A stretch of 64,000 nucleotides of DNA from Metabacillus bambusae (GCF_017497975.1 NZ_JAGDEL010000018.1:62001-126000), one strand, 5' to 3'. Positions 1-10,088 are shown, counted from the stretch's first letter. Notes: a model not told the origin generated them from the letters alone. Program-made: numbers and translations.

Positions 1-13
1 TCCCATTCAATAA

Positions 14-451
14 TTATCTGATTTTCTCCGCCAACTCTAAAATAATGCCCTCTGGACCACGAACGTAGCATAACTTATAACTTTCTTCATATTGCTGTAT
101 CTCACTAAAGACTTCTGTGCCCTTCTTTTTCAATTTTGCAACAATAGCTTCAATATCTTCAACAGCAAAGCAAATATGTCGGATACCCAGCGTATTTGCA
201 AAAGGTTGCTGAATATCTTTTTCATCTGACGGCGTATAAAATTTGACTAGCTCTATCCATGCCTGACCATCTGGCATCCCCAATCCTACACATGCCGTTT
301 TAACATCATTAAGCCCAACTATTCTGTCCAACTGTTCTCCATCCAATTCCCATTCCGCTTGCACTTCAAGTCCTAAATCAAGAAAAAACGCTTTAGCCTC
401 TGAAAGATCATTTACGTTTATACTCACATGATCTATTCTATTGATCTTCAT
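14..451 (-). CDS. VOC (glyoxalase-fold) family protein
   Basis: Single-module vicinal-oxygen-chelate protein of 145 residues, the normal size. Both halves of the fold are visible: one opens with RIDHVSINVNDL (residues 5-16), the other with IRHICFAVEDI (about 90-100), and the chain ends in GPEGIILELAEK. His8, His92 and Glu139 sit where metal ligands usually fall. The pattern recalls lactoylglutathione lyase or methylmalonyl-CoA epimerase relatives, but the substrate cannot be read from the sequence. An AGGAGG lies seven bases before the ATG, so this start is secure. The next gene inward is 530 bases away on the other strand, so it belongs to a unit extending out of the window or stands alone. 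Confidence 0.85.
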   Translation of the reverse strand: MKINRIDHVSINVNDLSEAKAFFLDLGLEVQAEWELDGEQLDRIVGLNDVKTACVGLGMPDGQAWIELVKFYTPSDEKDIQQPFANTLGIRHICFAVEDIEAIVAKLKKKGTEVFSEIQQYEESYKLCYVRGPEGIILELAEKIR

Positions 452-838
452 ATCTCATACCTCCTACGTTCCTGTTATTTCAATACCTGTATTCGTTTAA
501 GGTTTGTTTGTAATTCTAATTCGCTTAAAACAGAAAATATCCTTTTTCAACAAACCTGCCCGTTAGCCATCCATGCAGCACAAAATCAGTGATGCACCAC
601 AGAGAATGAAAATGGTTAGGAAGTGTCCATACTGATACTGACCTTAATCCAGTCAATCCTAATCCATAGACTTATTAATGAACGCTCTCCTCTTTTTTTA
701 ACGATTGAGCAGGGTCTTTTTAAGTATTGTCATTTTTCTAATCTTGAAGAAACTTATTTTCATGGTAGTTCAACAAGATCCCACAGAATTAGATGTATAC
801 CTATACAAAACTAGTTTACATAATGAAGGTTTATCAAC
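452..838. other. Intergenic stretch without a supported gene
   Basis: AT-rich spacer between the VOC gene and a small membrane-protein gene. A 63-codon plus-strand frame here has no ribosome site and no recognisable family and is not called. The upstream promoter of the VOC gene should lie in its first 150 bases, but no confident -35/-10 pair was found. Confidence 0.4.
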
Positions 839-878
839 AGCATAAAAGATCTTTCAAATTTGGAGATCCTTTTATGCT
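839..878 (+). terminator. Hairpin, possible terminator or duplicated element
   Basis: Imperfect inverted repeat: AGCATAAAAGATCTTTC pairs with GGAGATCCTTTTATGCT. Its right arm and the following bases (CCTTTTATG...CTTATTAA) reappear at 1221-1245, so the two hairpins look like duplicates. No plus-strand gene ends just before it. Confidence 0.4.
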
Positions 879-984
879 GCTTATTAATGTAACTTATGGA
901 AATTTTAGTTATAATCGAAGTATAATCGTACATATGACATTTGTGGTTGCATATTGGACTGAACATCAATAGAGGTGATATAAA

Positions 985-1140
985 ATGAATATTACTATCC
1001 TGTTAGTTGCACTAATCACTTTCTTATTAATTTTTAAAGGAGTGAAAAAAGGTACTATAACTTTTACTTTCAAAAAAACTTTAATCGGATTTGCAGTAAC
1101 ATTAGTTCTAATAAATTTGATTTTGTTTGTTATTTTTTGA
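985..1140 (+). CDS. Small membrane protein, 51 residues
   Basis: Small reading frame that stands up on its own signals: AGAGGTG six bases before the ATG, a translated product with two hydrophobic segments (residues 3-17, ILLVALITFLLIF, and about 33-50, LIGFAVTLVLINLILFVIF), a basic hinge between them (KGVKKG and FKKT), and a perfect hairpin 63 bases after the stop. It would be a two-helix inner-membrane peptide with a short loop. I do not recognise the family and give no function. A minus-strand frame over the same bases is its shadow. Small hydrophobic peptides of this form can be stress peptides, transporter regulators or type I toxins; nothing here decides between these. Confidence 0.6.
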   Translation: MNITILLVALITFLLIFKGVKKGTITFTFKKTLIGFAVTLVLINLILFVIF

Positions 1141-1203
1141 GATTTATGACGATGTATACCATATTCATTTCTAGTCAACATAAGCGATGTTATCGGCAAG
1201 TGC

Positions 1204-1231
1204 AAAAGGATCTTCAATTGAAGATCCTTTT
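1204..1231 (+). terminator. Perfect palindromic terminator hairpin
   Basis: Arms AAAAGGATCTTCAA and TTGAAGATCCTTTT pair perfectly, followed by TATGTTTCTT. It is the natural stop for the 51-residue gene ending at 1140. Confidence 0.6.
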
Positions 1232-1323
1232 ATGTTTCTTATTAAATTAAAACACCCGCTAGCTTAAGTGAACACCTTCACAAATTAACATGCTTAAAGA
1301 TACATAATTTAAATATATGTGAC

Positions 1324-1360
1324 CTAAAAAAAGAAAGGATCGTCATTTGACGGTCCTTTC
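1324..1360 (-). terminator. Rho-independent terminator of the catE-catD unit
   Basis: On the minus strand GAAAGGACCGTCA pairs with TGACGATCCTTTC and is followed by seven T. It lies just after the DoxX-like gene stop. Confidence 0.8.
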
Positions 1361-1367
1361 TCTTATA

Positions 1368-1736
1368 CTATTTTTCTTTATTCAGTACTTTTCTCTGACC
1401 AAAAAACACGATGATGGCTAAAATAAGAAGAATAAGAGGCATCATTGCAACTCCAAAACCTTGACCTGCAATTAAGTGTGTGAATACTGCACCAGCCATA
1501 ACAACCGCCAATATTCCACTAAAAACAGGAACTAGTTTTTTCTTCCAAAAGCCAATAACTAATCCAATGGCTGATATGATTTCCACTATACCTACAACAT
1601 ACATAAAGGTTGTTCCATATCCATAAACATTGGTAAATGCATCTACCTGCATTGGGTTTGCACTAACTTTCATAAACCCAAATAATAAAAATCCAATCGC
1701 TAATAATCCTTGTAAAATTCGAACTGTCCACTTCAT
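1368..1736 (-). CDS. DoxX family membrane protein (CatD-like)
   Basis: 122-residue integral membrane protein with four predicted helices (about 5-22, 42-62, 68-88, 95-114) and the DoxX look: a short N-terminal helix, GFMKVSANP after it, then a YVVGIVEIISAIGLVIGF helix. In B. subtilis the DoxX protein CatD (YfiD) is encoded beside the dioxygenase CatE (YfiE) and the pair is induced by catechol and quinones through HxlR-type repressors. Here the order is E then D with a 98-base gap, and an HxlR gene is divergent, which supports the same role in quinone/thiol stress. The biochemical role of DoxX proteins is not settled. Start has AGGGAGGAATTGTTACA upstream. Confidence 0.75.
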   Translation of the reverse strand: MKWTVRILQGLLAIGFLLFGFMKVSANPMQVDAFTNVYGYGTTFMYVVGIVEIISAIGLVIGFWKKKLVPVFSGILAVVMAGAVFTHLIAGQGFGVAMMPLILLILAIIVFFGQRKVLNKEK

Positions 1737-1834
1737 TGTAACAATTCCTCCCTTTTTAAATTAGTTTAATTAACTCCTAAGAATAATTCTAGAAATGGTG
1801 CATGATTGTACCGTAGTCTTAGTTATGCAAGATA

Positions 1835-2692
1835 TTAACAGTACAAAAGAATTCGATTCCCAGATGGATCTTCCGTAAAGAGTTCCCCTTTTTTTTCTGT
1901 TACTCGATAATCCAAAGCTTCTAATTTCTTTACCATTGATTTTCTTGTTTCCTCGTTTGGTGTAACAAGAGTATAAAAGAGCATTCCTACACTATTTGGT
2001 GCAGGTTTCGGGGCATTTTTGCCATTCCAAATATTTGTTCCAATATGATGGTGATAACCACCACTTGAGAAAAACACTGCTTGATTCGGTATATCCATGA
2101 CAATATCCAACCCTAGACCATCATGATAAAACTCCTTTGTTTTTTCTAAATCAGATACATGCAAATGAATATGACCGATAATTGTTCCTTCAGGGATGCC
2201 ATTCCATCTTTCTCCGTTTGCTGCAGCAATGACGCTTTCTACATCCATTGGACCATTTTTCGAAAAATCCATTTCTCCTGTTTTGTCTCTCCATGTCGAT
2301 GGTTCAGTATCTACGGCTACTTCGATACCATTACCATCAGGATCTTGAAAATATAGAGCATCATGGGTCCCGTGATAAGAAGCTCCTTGTAATGGATACT
2401 GTTCATTCAAAAGACGAGTAATTAGTTTCCCTAAATCTTTACGGGTTGGTAGAAGTAAAGCATAATGATACAAACCTGTTGTGCTCATTTGCTTGGGAAT
2501 GTTGTCTTCAGGTTGTTCAATTGTAAGCAAAGGCGTTATCCCGTTTGCTGTCAATACTGCTTTTTTTCCTGATTGATTTAATACCTGAAATCCCATTAAG
2601 TTTTGGTAAAACTCGAGAGAACGAATCAAATTTTCAACCTTTAAATGAACGTGATTTACAAATGTATTAGGTTTGCTATGAAAAGAGTTCAT
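1835..2692 (-). CDS. Catechol-2,3-dioxygenase-like protein (CatE-like)
   Basis: Two VOC modules in one chain of 285 residues, the length I recall for B. subtilis CatE. Module 1 opens with VNHVHLKVENLIRSLEFY, module 2 with IGHIHLHVSDLEKTKEFY; YHHHIGTNIW in module 2 supplies a candidate metal-binding His. CatE-type enzymes open the catechol ring next to a hydroxyl using iron. The frame extends upstream, but AGGAGGTAAAAG directly before Met at 2692 and loss of similarity above it fix this start. An odd point is the last module ending in GNRILLYC, without the acidic residue that module 1 has in the same place (GNGIEVAV). Catechol dioxygenase is the best guess; a related extradiol substrate is possible. 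Confidence 0.75.
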   Translation of the reverse strand: MNSFHSKPNTFVNHVHLKVENLIRSLEFYQNLMGFQVLNQSGKKAVLTANGITPLLTIEQPEDNIPKQMSTTGLYHYALLLPTRKDLGKLITRLLNEQYPLQGASYHGTHDALYFQDPDGNGIEVAVDTEPSTWRDKTGEMDFSKNGPMDVESVIAAANGERWNGIPEGTIIGHIHLHVSDLEKTKEFYHDGLGLDIVMDIPNQAVFFSSGGYHHHIGTNIWNGKNAPKPAPNSVGMLFYTLVTPNEETRKSMVKKLEALDYRVTEKKGELFTEDPSGNRILLYC

Positions 2693-2814
2693 TCTTTTAC
2701 CTCCTATTTTCTTGAGAAATTTATTGAATAGCATCATTAATCGCCTCAATTCTAGAGTTATTGTCTAACCCTTGTTTTTTGCAACGAAATAAACACTCTG
2801 TTCTAAATTAACTA

Positions 2815-2837
2815 CTAAGGTTATAATAAAACCTAAG
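2815..2837. promoter_or_regulatory. Candidate regulator site between catE-like and hxlR genes
   Basis: Inverted repeat CTAAGGTT-N7-AACCTAAG in the divergent promoter region. The 12-mer CTAAGAATAATT overlapping its right arm (2833-2844) recurs exactly at 1777-1788 in front of the DoxX-like gene, which suggests a shared operator. A second palindrome, CACATTAATGTG, is at 2857-2868 near the regulator promoter. Binding by the HxlR protein is inference. Confidence 0.45.
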
Positions 2838-2905
2838 AATAATTAATGGAAGTAGGCACATTAATGTGGCATAGTATACAAAAAGATACCTAAGGAGGAA
2901 GTAAC

Positions 2906-3268
2906 ATGGTTAATGAATGTAACAGTAAAAGGACTGTTGAAACTGCTCTTGAAATCCTTGTTGGAAAATGGAAGCCTGTTATTCTTTTTCATCTTTTGGA
3001 AAAAGGAACGTTACGTTTTAGCGAACTGCAAAGATTAATTCCTGATGTAACTAAGAAGATGCTAACAACACAATTGAGAGAATTGGAATACCACGATATA
3101 GTTAAGCGTAAGGTTTATGCAGTAATCCCACCAAAAGTTGAATATTCAATAACTGAATACGGAGGAGGCTTAAAGCCATTATTATTATCAATGCATGAAT
3201 GGGGATTAACACATTTACAGCACTTAGATGAGTTATATGGGGAAAGTCAAGAAACAATAGGAAAATAA
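2906..3268 (+). CDS. HxlR family transcriptional regulator (YodB/CatR type)
   Basis: 120-residue winged-helix protein: ALEILVGKWKPVILFHLLEKG (about 14-34), FSELQRLIPDVTKKMLTTQLRELE (recognition region) and a wing with KVYAVIPPKVEYSITEYG. A lone cysteine at residue 5 near the N terminus matches the redox-sensing Cys6/7 of YodB and CatR (YvaP), which are inactivated by quinones and diamide. Divergent placement to the catE/catD-like pair fits a repressor of those genes. AAGGAGG precedes the ATG. The DNA target and the inducer are inferred from relatives. Confidence 0.85.
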   Translation: MVNECNSKRTVETALEILVGKWKPVILFHLLEKGTLRFSELQRLIPDVTKKMLTTQLRELEYHDIVKRKVYAVIPPKVEYSITEYGGGLKPLLLSMHEWGLTHLQHLDELYGESQETIGK

Positions 3269-3269
3269 A

Positions 3270-3299
3270 AAAGAGCTGTATTCATTTCATCTCTTTTTC
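3270..3299 (+). terminator. Weak hairpin after the HxlR gene
   Basis: AAAAAGAG pairs with CTCTTTTT across a 15-base loop, directly after the stop; AT-rich but with a T run. Confidence 0.35.
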
Positions 3300-3300
3300 T

Positions 3301-3557
3301 CGTTATTGTGATCTAGCTTATTAATAAATCAAACTATGTGAAGGACTGTACTTAAACAAACCTGCCATTTATTTTAAGTACATTTCTTCACAATCTCTTC
3401 TCAAATATCCATTTATTTTGAAAATGAGTTACCCAACAATATGGCCCGTTTGTTGAAGAAGAATAGATGTATTAATCATAAAATATCACCTACTTAGATA
3501 GAAACCAGGCTTAGTGAATAAATACCCCATCTCCTCCAAGTATTTATCCCTAAAAAT
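3301..3557. other. Intergenic, nothing recognised
   Basis: Convergent spacer between hxlR and hisI. No reading frame with a ribosome site and no repeat seen. Confidence 0.4.
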
Positions 3558-3585
3558 CAAAAAAAAGACTCAAATATTGAGCCTT
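3558..3585 (-). terminator. Terminator of the his operon
   Basis: On the minus strand GGCTCAA-TAT-TTGAGTC followed by eight T, twelve bases after the hisI stop. Confidence 0.85.
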
Positions 3586-3597
3586 TTCTCACCACCA

Positions 3598-4227
3598 TTA
3601 ATCTTTCAAAACATGTCTCTTCTCTAACACCTTTAATACTTCATCCAAAGGAAGCTTTTGTTCTCTCAACAGGACCATTAAGTGAAACAGCAAATCAGCT
3701 ACTTCCCATTTTAGTTCCTCAGCATCTCTATTTTTTGACGCGATAATAACCTCTGATGCTTCTTCGCCAACTTTTTTCAGGATCTTATCGACACCTTCAT
3801 TAAAAAGATAAGTTGTATAAGAGCCTTCAGGAAGTTCATTTTCACGCTCTGCAATTAATTTTTCTAATGTGTTAAAAATTTGAAAGCGATCCTGAACGAC
3901 TGATACTTCCTGTTTATCAATTGTTTCACTAAAGCATGTGTATGCACCTGTATGACATGCAGGTCCAGCTGGTTGTACGAGAACTAAGATCGCATCCTGG
4001 TCACAATCATATCTCATTTCAACAACCTTTTGGATATTTCCTGACGTGCCACCCTTGTGCCAAAGTTCTTGTCTAGAACGACTATAGAACCATGTTTCTT
4101 TCGTTTCTATCGTCTTTTTTAACGATTCCTCGTTCATGTAAGCTAAGGTTAACACTTCTTTACTTGCCGCATCCTGTACGATTGCCGGAACTAGCCCATT
4201 TTGGTCAAATTTAATCGATTCAATCAT
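3598..4227 (-). CDS. hisI: Phosphoribosyl-AMP cyclohydrolase / phosphoribosyl-ATP pyrophosphatase
   Basis: Fused two-domain enzyme (HisIE, 209 residues) for steps two and three of histidine synthesis in the cytosol. The HisI half (about 1-115) holds the metal motifs [12 protein letters not shown] and [12 protein letters not shown]; the HisE half (about 120-205) has [29 protein letters not shown] and [18 protein letters not shown], the helical pyrophosphatase signature. Last gene of the operon; its start overlaps the hisF stop by four bases (ATGA), so translation is coupled. GGGGGTGA precedes the start. Confidence 0.97.
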   Translation of the reverse strand: MIESIKFDQNGLVPAIVQDAASKEVLTLAYMNEESLKKTIETKETWFYSRSRQELWHKGGTSGNIQKVVEMRYDCDQDAILVLVQPAGPACHTGAYTCFSETIDKQEVSVVQDRFQIFNTLEKLIAERENELPEGSYTTYLFNEGVDKILKKVGEEASEVIIASKNRDAEELKWEVADLLFHLMVLLREQKLPLDEVLKVLEKRHVLKD

Positions 4228-4982
4228 CGTATATTCACCCCCTGTTGATTTAAGTAAACTTTCACTTCTTTTACGGATGTTTCCTTATAGTGGAAAATTG
4301 ACGCTGCTAGTGCTGCATCTGCTTTTCCTTCTTCAAAGGCAGCTAAAAAATGTTCTGCATTCCCTGCCCCACCTGATGCAATCACAGGGACAGTTACCGC
4401 TTCACTTACCGCTTTATTTAATGCAAGATTAAAGCCGTTTTTCTCACCATCACTGTCCATGCTTGTTAACAGGATTTCACCGGCCCCACGTTTAACAGCT
4501 TCCTGTGCCCATTGTACAACTTCCCATTCTGTTGCATTTCTTCCACCATGTGTATAAACACGCCAGCTGCCTAATTCTTCATCATATTTCGCATCAATTG
4601 CGACAACAATACATTGAGAACCGAAGAATCCAGCTCCCTCTGTTATTAGTTCTGGATTTAGTAAAGCAGCTGTATTTAATGATACTTTATCCGCACCTGC
4701 TCGCAGAATTCTTTTCATATCCTCAAGTGAATTTATTCCGCCACCAACAGTAAATGGGATCGCAAGCTGTGCAGCTACCTGTTCAACAACATCAACCATT
4801 GTTTTCCGTCCTTCATGTGACGCAGAAATATCAAGGAAGACTAGCTCATCTGCACCCTCTTGATCATAAAACTTTGCTAGCTCTACTGGATCTCCAGCAT
4901 CTCTTAATCCTAAAAATTGTATTCCCTTTACAACTCGGCCTTCTTTTACATCTAAGCAAGGAATAATACGCTTTGTGATCAT
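4224..4982 (-). CDS. hisF: Imidazole glycerol phosphate synthase, cyclase subunit
   Basis: 252-residue beta-alpha barrel that, with HisH, turns PRFAR and ammonia into imidazole glycerol phosphate and AICAR. Catalytic aspartates are present in [14 protein letters not shown] (Asp11) and VVAIDAK (about Asp130). Phosphate-binding loops TVGGGIN and IASGGAG are intact. It overlaps hisA and hisI by four bases at each end. Confidence 0.97.
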   Translation of the reverse strand: MITKRIIPCLDVKEGRVVKGIQFLGLRDAGDPVELAKFYDQEGADELVFLDISASHEGRKTMVDVVEQVAAQLAIPFTVGGGINSLEDMKRILRAGADKVSLNTAALLNPELITEGAGFFGSQCIVVAIDAKYDEELGSWRVYTHGGRNATEWEVVQWAQEAVKRGAGEILLTSMDSDGEKNGFNLALNKAVSEAVTVPVIASGGAGNAEHFLAAFEEGKADAALAASIFHYKETSVKEVKVYLNQQGVNIR

Positions 4983-5716
4983 GATGGATTTCCTACCTTC
5001 AATGCCTCTGTTAAACTAAATTGATTCGTATAGAGTGCCTTTCCAACAATCGCACCAGATACTCCTGCACTTTCATATTCAGAAAGTGTTTCTAAATCCT
5101 TTAACGAGCTCACACCACCAGAGGCAATGACTTGCTTATTTGTTGCCTTAGCCATTTCTACAATTGCCTCAACATTTGGTCCTGAAAGCATGCCATCTGT
5201 TGCAATATCAGTGAAGATAAATACTTCTGCACCAGCATTAGCAAGTTCTTTACCAAGATCTGTTGCTTTTACATTTGACGTATTTAACCAACCCTCTGTT
5301 GAAACATAGCCATCTTTTGCATCAATGCCAATTGCAATCTTTTCACCATATGTAGCAAGCATTTTTTTTACGAAATCAGGATTAGAGATCGCCGCACTAC
5401 CTAAGATGACACGATCGACTCCATTTGATAAATAGAATTCCACATCTTCTTCCGTACGAATGCCGCCACCGATTTGAATTTTTGCTGATAGCTTTGTAGC
5501 TGCGTCAATCACATGTTGATGATTCACAAGCTTTCCTTCTTTAGCACCATCTAGATCAACCATATGGATCCAGCTAGCACCTTGATCATCAAATTGCTTG
5601 GCCATGTCAAATGGAGAATCGCCATATATTGTTTCTTTGTCATAATCACCTTGAAGCAATCTTACGCACTTGCCACCCCGCATATCAATTGCAGGATAAA
5701 TAATAAATTGGCTCAT
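4979..5716 (-). CDS. hisA: ProFAR isomerase (phosphoribosylformimino-5-aminoimidazole carboxamide ribotide isomerase)
   Basis: Beta-alpha barrel of about 245 residues catalysing the Amadori rearrangement of ProFAR to [25 protein letters not shown] carries the first catalytic Asp, [14 protein letters not shown] the second; IQIGGGIR and ASGGVSS are the phosphate loops. An ATG two codons earlier (5722) overlaps the hisH stop, but the AGGAG ribosome site sits only one base from it and seven from the ATG chosen here, and family members begin MS-F. Confidence 0.95.
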   Translation of the reverse strand: MSQFIIYPAIDMRGGKCVRLLQGDYDKETIYGDSPFDMAKQFDDQGASWIHMVDLDGAKEGKLVNHQHVIDAATKLSAKIQIGGGIRTEEDVEFYLSNGVDRVILGSAAISNPDFVKKMLATYGEKIAIGIDAKDGYVSTEGWLNTSNVKATDLGKELANAGAEVFIFTDIATDGMLSGPNVEAIVEMAKATNKQVIASGGVSSLKDLETLSEYESAGVSGAIVGKALYTNQFSLTEALKVGNPS

Positions 5717-5718
5717 CT

Positions 5719-6342
5719 TCATTCTCCTTCCACGATCTTAATGTAATTTTTTAAAATGGCTAACCCTAGCTCACTACTTTTTTCTGGGTGAAATTGTGTA
5801 CCATACACATTTCCTTTTCCAACAACAGCAGGAACGTCAACACCATAATCAGCTGTTGCTAAAAGCGTGTCACCTTGCTCAGTATCAATGTAGTAAGAGT
5901 GAACAAAATACGCATAACCACTATCAATGCCTTGAAGTAAAGGACTTTGATTTCGTATGTTCAAATCATTCCACCCCATATGTGGAACCTTAAGGCTGTT
6001 TCCCTCTATCGTGTCAGGAATTTTTACAACTTTACCTGGTAAAAGAGATAAACCTTTTGTTAATCCGTTTTCCTCACTCTCGTCAAACAAAAGCTGCATA
6101 CCTAAGCAAATTCCTAAGAGCGGCTTATCTTCTGCAACGATTTTTTGAATAAAGCTTGTTAATCCAGCTTCCGTTAAAATCGCCATAGCATCCTTAAACG
6201 CCCCAACACCTGGTAGGATATAGCCATCCGCTTTTTCTAGCACAGCTTCCTCGTGGGAAACAATATAGTCGACGTTCATTCGCTCTAGCGCTTTACTAAC
6301 ACTATATAAATTCCCCATTCCATAATCGATAATGGCGATCAT
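5719..6342 (-). CDS. hisH: Imidazole glycerol phosphate synthase, glutaminase subunit
   Basis: Class I glutamine amidotransferase of 207 residues supplying ammonia to HisF. The nucleophile elbow [12 protein letters not shown] (Cys about 79) and the His/Glu pair of [10 protein letters not shown] are intact. The open frame continues 22 codons upstream, but that part lies in hisB; the start at 6342 is one base after the hisB stop, with AAAGGA upstream, and gives the family N-terminus [12 protein letters not shown]. Confidence 0.96.
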   Translation of the reverse strand: MIAIIDYGMGNLYSVSKALERMNVDYIVSHEEAVLEKADGYILPGVGAFKDAMAILTEAGLTSFIQKIVAEDKPLLGICLGMQLLFDESEENGLTKGLSLLPGKVVKIPDTIEGNSLKVPHMGWNDLNIRNQSPLLQGIDSGYAYFVHSYYIDTEQGDTLLATADYGVDVPAVVGKGNVYGTQFHPEKSSELGLAILKNYIKIVEGE

Positions 6343-6343
6343 C

Positions 6344-6934
6344 TTATAACATTCCTTTCGTAGAAGGAAGAACACCCTCAATGCGTGGATCAACCATTGT
6401 GGCTTCATCCAATGCTCTTGCTAATGCTTTAAAAATTCCCTCAATCATATGGTGTGTGTTATGTCCATAATGAACGATCACATGAAGGTTCATGCGTGCT
6501 TCAAGGGCAAGCTTCCATAGAAATTCATGAACATTCTCAGTATCAAACGTACCAACCTTTTGACTTGGAAACTCTCCTTTGAACTCAAAGTGTGGACGAT
6601 TACTTAAATCAACTACAACCTGTGCAAGGGCCTCATCCATTGGTACAAATGCACTTCCATAGCGTTTAATTCCTCTTTTATCACCTAATGCTTCGCGCAG
6701 GGCTTGCCCTAAACAGATGCCAATATCCTCTGTTGTATGGTGGTCATCGATTTCAATATCACCATTTGCCTCTACTGTTAAATCAAATTGCCCATGCTTT
6801 GTAAAAAGATCGAGCATGTGGTCCATAAACGGAACATCTGTCTTAAGTGAAGACTGACCTGTTCCATCTACGTTAAATGATAAGGAAATTTGTGTTTCTT
6901 TTGTATTACGCTCAACTGATGCCGTTCTTGTCAT
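6344..6934 (-). CDS. hisB: Imidazoleglycerol-phosphate dehydratase
   Basis: 196-residue stand-alone dehydratase (no phosphatase fusion, as in other Bacillus). Manganese-binding motifs [16 protein letters not shown] and [22 protein letters not shown] and the FMDHML loop are all present. Start at 6934 follows TAAGGAGG by eight bases; the 15 codons upstream are the hisD tail in another frame. Confidence 0.96.
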   Translation of the reverse strand: MTRTASVERNTKETQISLSFNVDGTGQSSLKTDVPFMDHMLDLFTKHGQFDLTVEANGDIEIDDHHTTEDIGICLGQALREALGDKRGIKRYGSAFVPMDEALAQVVVDLSNRPHFEFKGEFPSQKVGTFDTENVHEFLWKLALEARMNLHVIVHYGHNTHHMIEGIFKALARALDEATMVDPRIEGVLPSTKGML

Positions 6935-6947
6935 AAGTATTTCCTCC

Positions 6948-8216
6948 TTATTTTCGTCTTTCTTCCAGAGCACGAGCATGGGCTTCTAGTCCCTCGAGCC
7001 TAGCTAATTTTGCGATTTTTTCATAGTTGTTAGTAAAAGCTTTTTCACTGTATGAGATAATACTCGATTTTTTCATAAAATCATCTACGTTTAGCGGGCT
7101 AGAAAAACGTGCTGTACCATTTGTTGGTAACACATGATTAGGACCTGCAAAATAGTCGCCTACCGGTTCTGAGCTATAACGTCCAAGAAAAATCGCTCCG
7201 GCATGCTTTAAATCATTTAAAATCGCTAATGGATTTTCTGTTAACACTTCAAGATGCTCTGGAGCAAGCTCATTCACAACAGCAATTGCTGTTTCAAGAT
7301 CATCAGTCACGTAAATATGACCATACATATCAATAGATGCTTTAGCAATCTCTTTTCGAGGTAAAGTAGCAACTTGTTTTTCTACTTCAAGCTTTACTTC
7401 CTCAGCCTGATTCATCGATGTTGTCACGAGAATACTAGATGAGTTTTTATCATGCTCTGCTTGTGATAATAAATCTGCGGCAATTTCATTTGCTCTTGCT
7501 GTTTCATCACTTAAAACCACAATTTCACTTGGACCAGCGATCATATCGATATCAACAATACCGAATACTTCTCGTTTTGCTAACGCAACAAAAATGTTTC
7601 CTGGACCCATGATCTTATCAACTGCAGCAATCGTTTCAGTTCCATATGCTAAAGCTGCAATTGCCTGTGCCCCACCAACCTTATAAATTTCAGTAATGCC
7701 AAGTTCTTTTGCTGCAACTAAAACACCTGCTGGCAGTGTACCTTGTTGATTTGGAGGTGATGTAATAACAATCCGCTTTACCCCAGCAACCTGTGCCGGA
7801 ATCACATTCATTAATACAGAAGATGGATATGCAGCTGTTCCACCTGGTACATAAACCCCCACTGCATCTAATGCTGTGATTTTTTGCCCGAGCATTGTTC
7901 CCTCATCATTATAGCTAAACCAAGATTCACGCTTTTGTTTTTCATGAAAAGAGCGAATATTAGCTGCTGCTTCACGGATAATCTCAACTAATTCGTTATC
8001 TAACTCTTCATAAGCTGCTGTAAATTCTTCTTCTGTCACCTTTAAGCTTGATAATGATACTTTATCGAATGTTTCTGTATAGGAAAAAAGCGCCTTGTCT
8101 CCCTCAGATCGAACGGTTGAAATAATCGATTGAACGATCTTCCTTTGTTCCTCTGTCCCTGTATCAATTGTTCGTCTTAACGAAACTTTTTTATCAGTAA
8201 TACGGGTAATTTTCAT
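6948..8216 (-). CDS. hisD: Histidinol dehydrogenase
   Basis: 422-residue zinc enzyme performing the two NAD-dependent oxidations of histidinol to histidine. Family blocks are visible: [66 protein letters not shown] and [21 protein letters not shown] lies seven bases before the ATG at 8216; the extra twelve upstream codons overlap hisG and are rejected. Confidence 0.97.
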   Translation of the reverse strand: MKITRITDKKVSLRRTIDTGTEEQRKIVQSIISTVRSEGDKALFSYTETFDKVSLSSLKVTEEEFTAAYEELDNELVEIIREAAANIRSFHEKQKRESWFSYNDEGTMLGQKITALDAVGVYVPGGTAAYPSSVLMNVIPAQVAGVKRIVITSPPNQQGTLPAGVLVAAKELGITEIYKVGGAQAIAALAYGTETIAAVDKIMGPGNIFVALAKREVFGIVDIDMIAGPSEIVVLSDETARANEIAADLLSQAEHDKNSSSILVTTSMNQAEEVKLEVEKQVATLPRKEIAKASIDMYGHIYVTDDLETAIAVVNELAPEHLEVLTENPLAILNDLKHAGAIFLGRYSSEPVGDYFAGPNHVLPTNGTARFSSPLNVDDFMKKSSIISYSEKAFTNNYEKIAKLARLEGLEAHARALEERRK

Positions 8217-8220
8217 TGCA

Positions 8221-8850
8221 TTAACCTCCAATGACTTTCGATAAACGTTCAACTAGTTCATCAATTGGCCCATCCTTCATGCGATAGCTAACAGGGTTAA
8301 CGATCAAACGAGATGTAATGTGGCAAATATGCTCAAGCTCAACTAAACCGTTCTCTTTTAACGTTCTTCCAGTTGAGACAATATCAACAATGCGATCTGC
8401 TAAACCAATCAATGGTGCTAGCTCAATTGAACCATTTAATTTAATGATTTCAACTTGTTCTCCCTGTTCACGGAAGTAGCTTGATGCCACATTCGGATAT
8501 TTTGTTGCCACTTTAGGCGCAACATCCGTTAATTTAGCATTCGGCAGTCCAGCAACCGCCAAATAGCATTCACTAATTTTTAAATCAAGAACCTCATAAA
8601 CGTCACGATCTTCCTCTAACATGACATCCTTACCTGCAATTCCAACATCGGCAACACCGTGCTCTACATATGTTACGACATCCATAGGCTTTGCTAAAAT
8701 AAAGCGAATATTTTCATTTGGTACATCTAAAATTAACTTTCTTGATTCATCAAATTCAGGTGGGAGCTGATAGTCGGCTTTACGAAGCATATCTGCAGCT
8801 TCCTCAAAAATTCTTCCTTTTGGCATCGCGATCGTTAACACATCTTTCAC
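8221..8850 (-). CDS. hisG: ATP phosphoribosyltransferase catalytic subunit, short form
   Basis: First enzyme of histidine synthesis. At 209 residues this is the short HisG that lacks the C-terminal regulatory domain and works only with HisZ, which lies just upstream. Motifs: [12 protein letters not shown] at the N terminus, GIAGKDVM, and the PRPP loop [13 protein letters not shown]. The open frame runs farther up, but GGAGGAG followed after seven bases by GTG at 8850 gives [13 protein letters not shown], the family start; this GTG is one base after the hisZ stop. Confidence 0.95.
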   Translation of the reverse strand: MKDVLTIAMPKGRIFEEAADMLRKADYQLPPEFDESRKLILDVPNENIRFILAKPMDVVTYVEHGVADVGIAGKDVMLEEDRDVYEVLDLKISECYLAVAGLPNAKLTDVAPKVATKYPNVASSYFREQGEQVEIIKLNGSIELAPLIGLADRIVDIVSTGRTLKENGLVELEHICHITSRLIVNPVSYRMKDGPIDELVERLSKVIGG

Positions 8851-8851
8851 C

Positions 8852-10018
8852 TCACAGCTCCTCCTTTCTTGAACCGATAAAATAGACAACCTCTTCAAAA
8901 TGCTTTGTAAACGCGTCAACATCTTTAATTCCATTAATATCTTGCATGACAACTCGTTTATTGTTCAAGCGAAGCTCATTTGTATGTGCAATCGCCTCTG
9001 TACGGCGTTCCAGACTATAGATCACACATTGTAGCTGTTGTTCATCTGTCATTTTCAGAGACTCTATAATGCGATCAATGTGTAAACCAAACCCAGTTGC
9101 TGGTGCTGCTCGATTAAATTTTTCAAAAAGATGATCATATCTCCCACCACTACCGATTGGAAAGCCAACATTGTCTGCATACACTTCAAATAAAATTCCA
9201 GTGTAATAGCTCATATGACTGACAATATTTAAATCTAGCTTTAAATAATCTGTGACTTGAAATGCTTCTAATGTAGACCATAACTGAGTAATTTCTTCTA
9301 ATGAGTCACGTGCAGCCCCTGAGGAGACTAAGTCCTTAGCTTCTACTACTTTATCAATGCCCCCACGTAAAGTTAATAAACTAAATAAGCGCTCTTTATC
9401 AATACTAGATAACGGCAACTCTTTTACATGTTCTCTATAGCCTACATAATTTTTTTCATATAAGAAGCGCCTTAAAACATCAGCACGTTCTTGATTTCCT
9501 AATACCTCTTTAAACAGGGCATCGGCATAGCCAATATGGCCGATGGCAATTTTAAAATTCTCAAGTCCGGCTTCCTTCAGTGAAGCAATCATCAATGCAA
9601 TCACTTCAGCATCTGCACTTGTTGTTCCATCACCGATTAATTCCACCCCAACCTGTTCAAACTCAGCTGGACGACCACCTTCTCGCTGCTGTGCGCGAAA
9701 AACATTTGCAGAATACGCAAGTCGTAAAGGATAAAGGTGATTATATAATTTAGATGCAGCAACTCGAGCAATAGGTGCTGTCATATCTGGTCTGAGCACC
9801 AATGTATGACCTTGCTGATCTAATAGTTTAAAAAGCTGTTGATCAAGTATCGCGGATTGAACCCCAACTGTCTCATAGTATTCAAGTGTTGGTGTTTCAA
9901 TAAATTGAAAGCCCCATTGCTCGATGACATTTGTCATTGAATGACGCGTTTTTTTCTTAACTTCATATAGATTTGGTAATGTATCAACCATTCCAAGCGG
10001 TTTCTCAAACATAAACAT
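8852..10018 (-). CDS. hisZ: ATP phosphoribosyltransferase regulatory subunit
   Basis: 388-residue paralogue of histidyl-tRNA synthetase that binds histidine and activates short HisG. It keeps class II synthetase motifs 1-2 ([26 protein letters not shown]) but ends without the anticodon-binding domain, so it is HisZ and not HisS. First gene of the eight-gene operon. The start MFMFEKPLG follows GGGGG by nine bases; an internal ATG two codons on is possible. Confidence 0.95.
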   Translation of the reverse strand: MFMFEKPLGMVDTLPNLYEVKKKTRHSMTNVIEQWGFQFIETPTLEYYETVGVQSAILDQQLFKLLDQQGHTLVLRPDMTAPIARVAASKLYNHLYPLRLAYSANVFRAQQREGGRPAEFEQVGVELIGDGTTSADAEVIALMIASLKEAGLENFKIAIGHIGYADALFKEVLGNQERADVLRRFLYEKNYVGYREHVKELPLSSIDKERLFSLLTLRGGIDKVVEAKDLVSSGAARDSLEEITQLWSTLEAFQVTDYLKLDLNIVSHMSYYTGILFEVYADNVGFPIGSGGRYDHLFEKFNRAAPATGFGLHIDRIIESLKMTDEQQLQCVIYSLERRTEAIAHTNELRLNNKRVVMQDINGIKDVDAFTKHFEEVVYFIGSRKEEL

Positions 10019-10088
10019 GTTTCTGTACCCCCGTCAATGAATACTCATTTGTAATTTTCAGAATGCTTTACTTCGCTAATATGCTAAT

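Noticed and set aside
623-814. 63-codon plus-strand frame
   Set aside because: No ribosome site, no family resemblance, composition unlike neighbouring genes.
966-1217. 83-codon minus-strand frame
   Set aside because: Shadow of the plus-strand 51-residue gene and its terminator; lacks a ribosome site.
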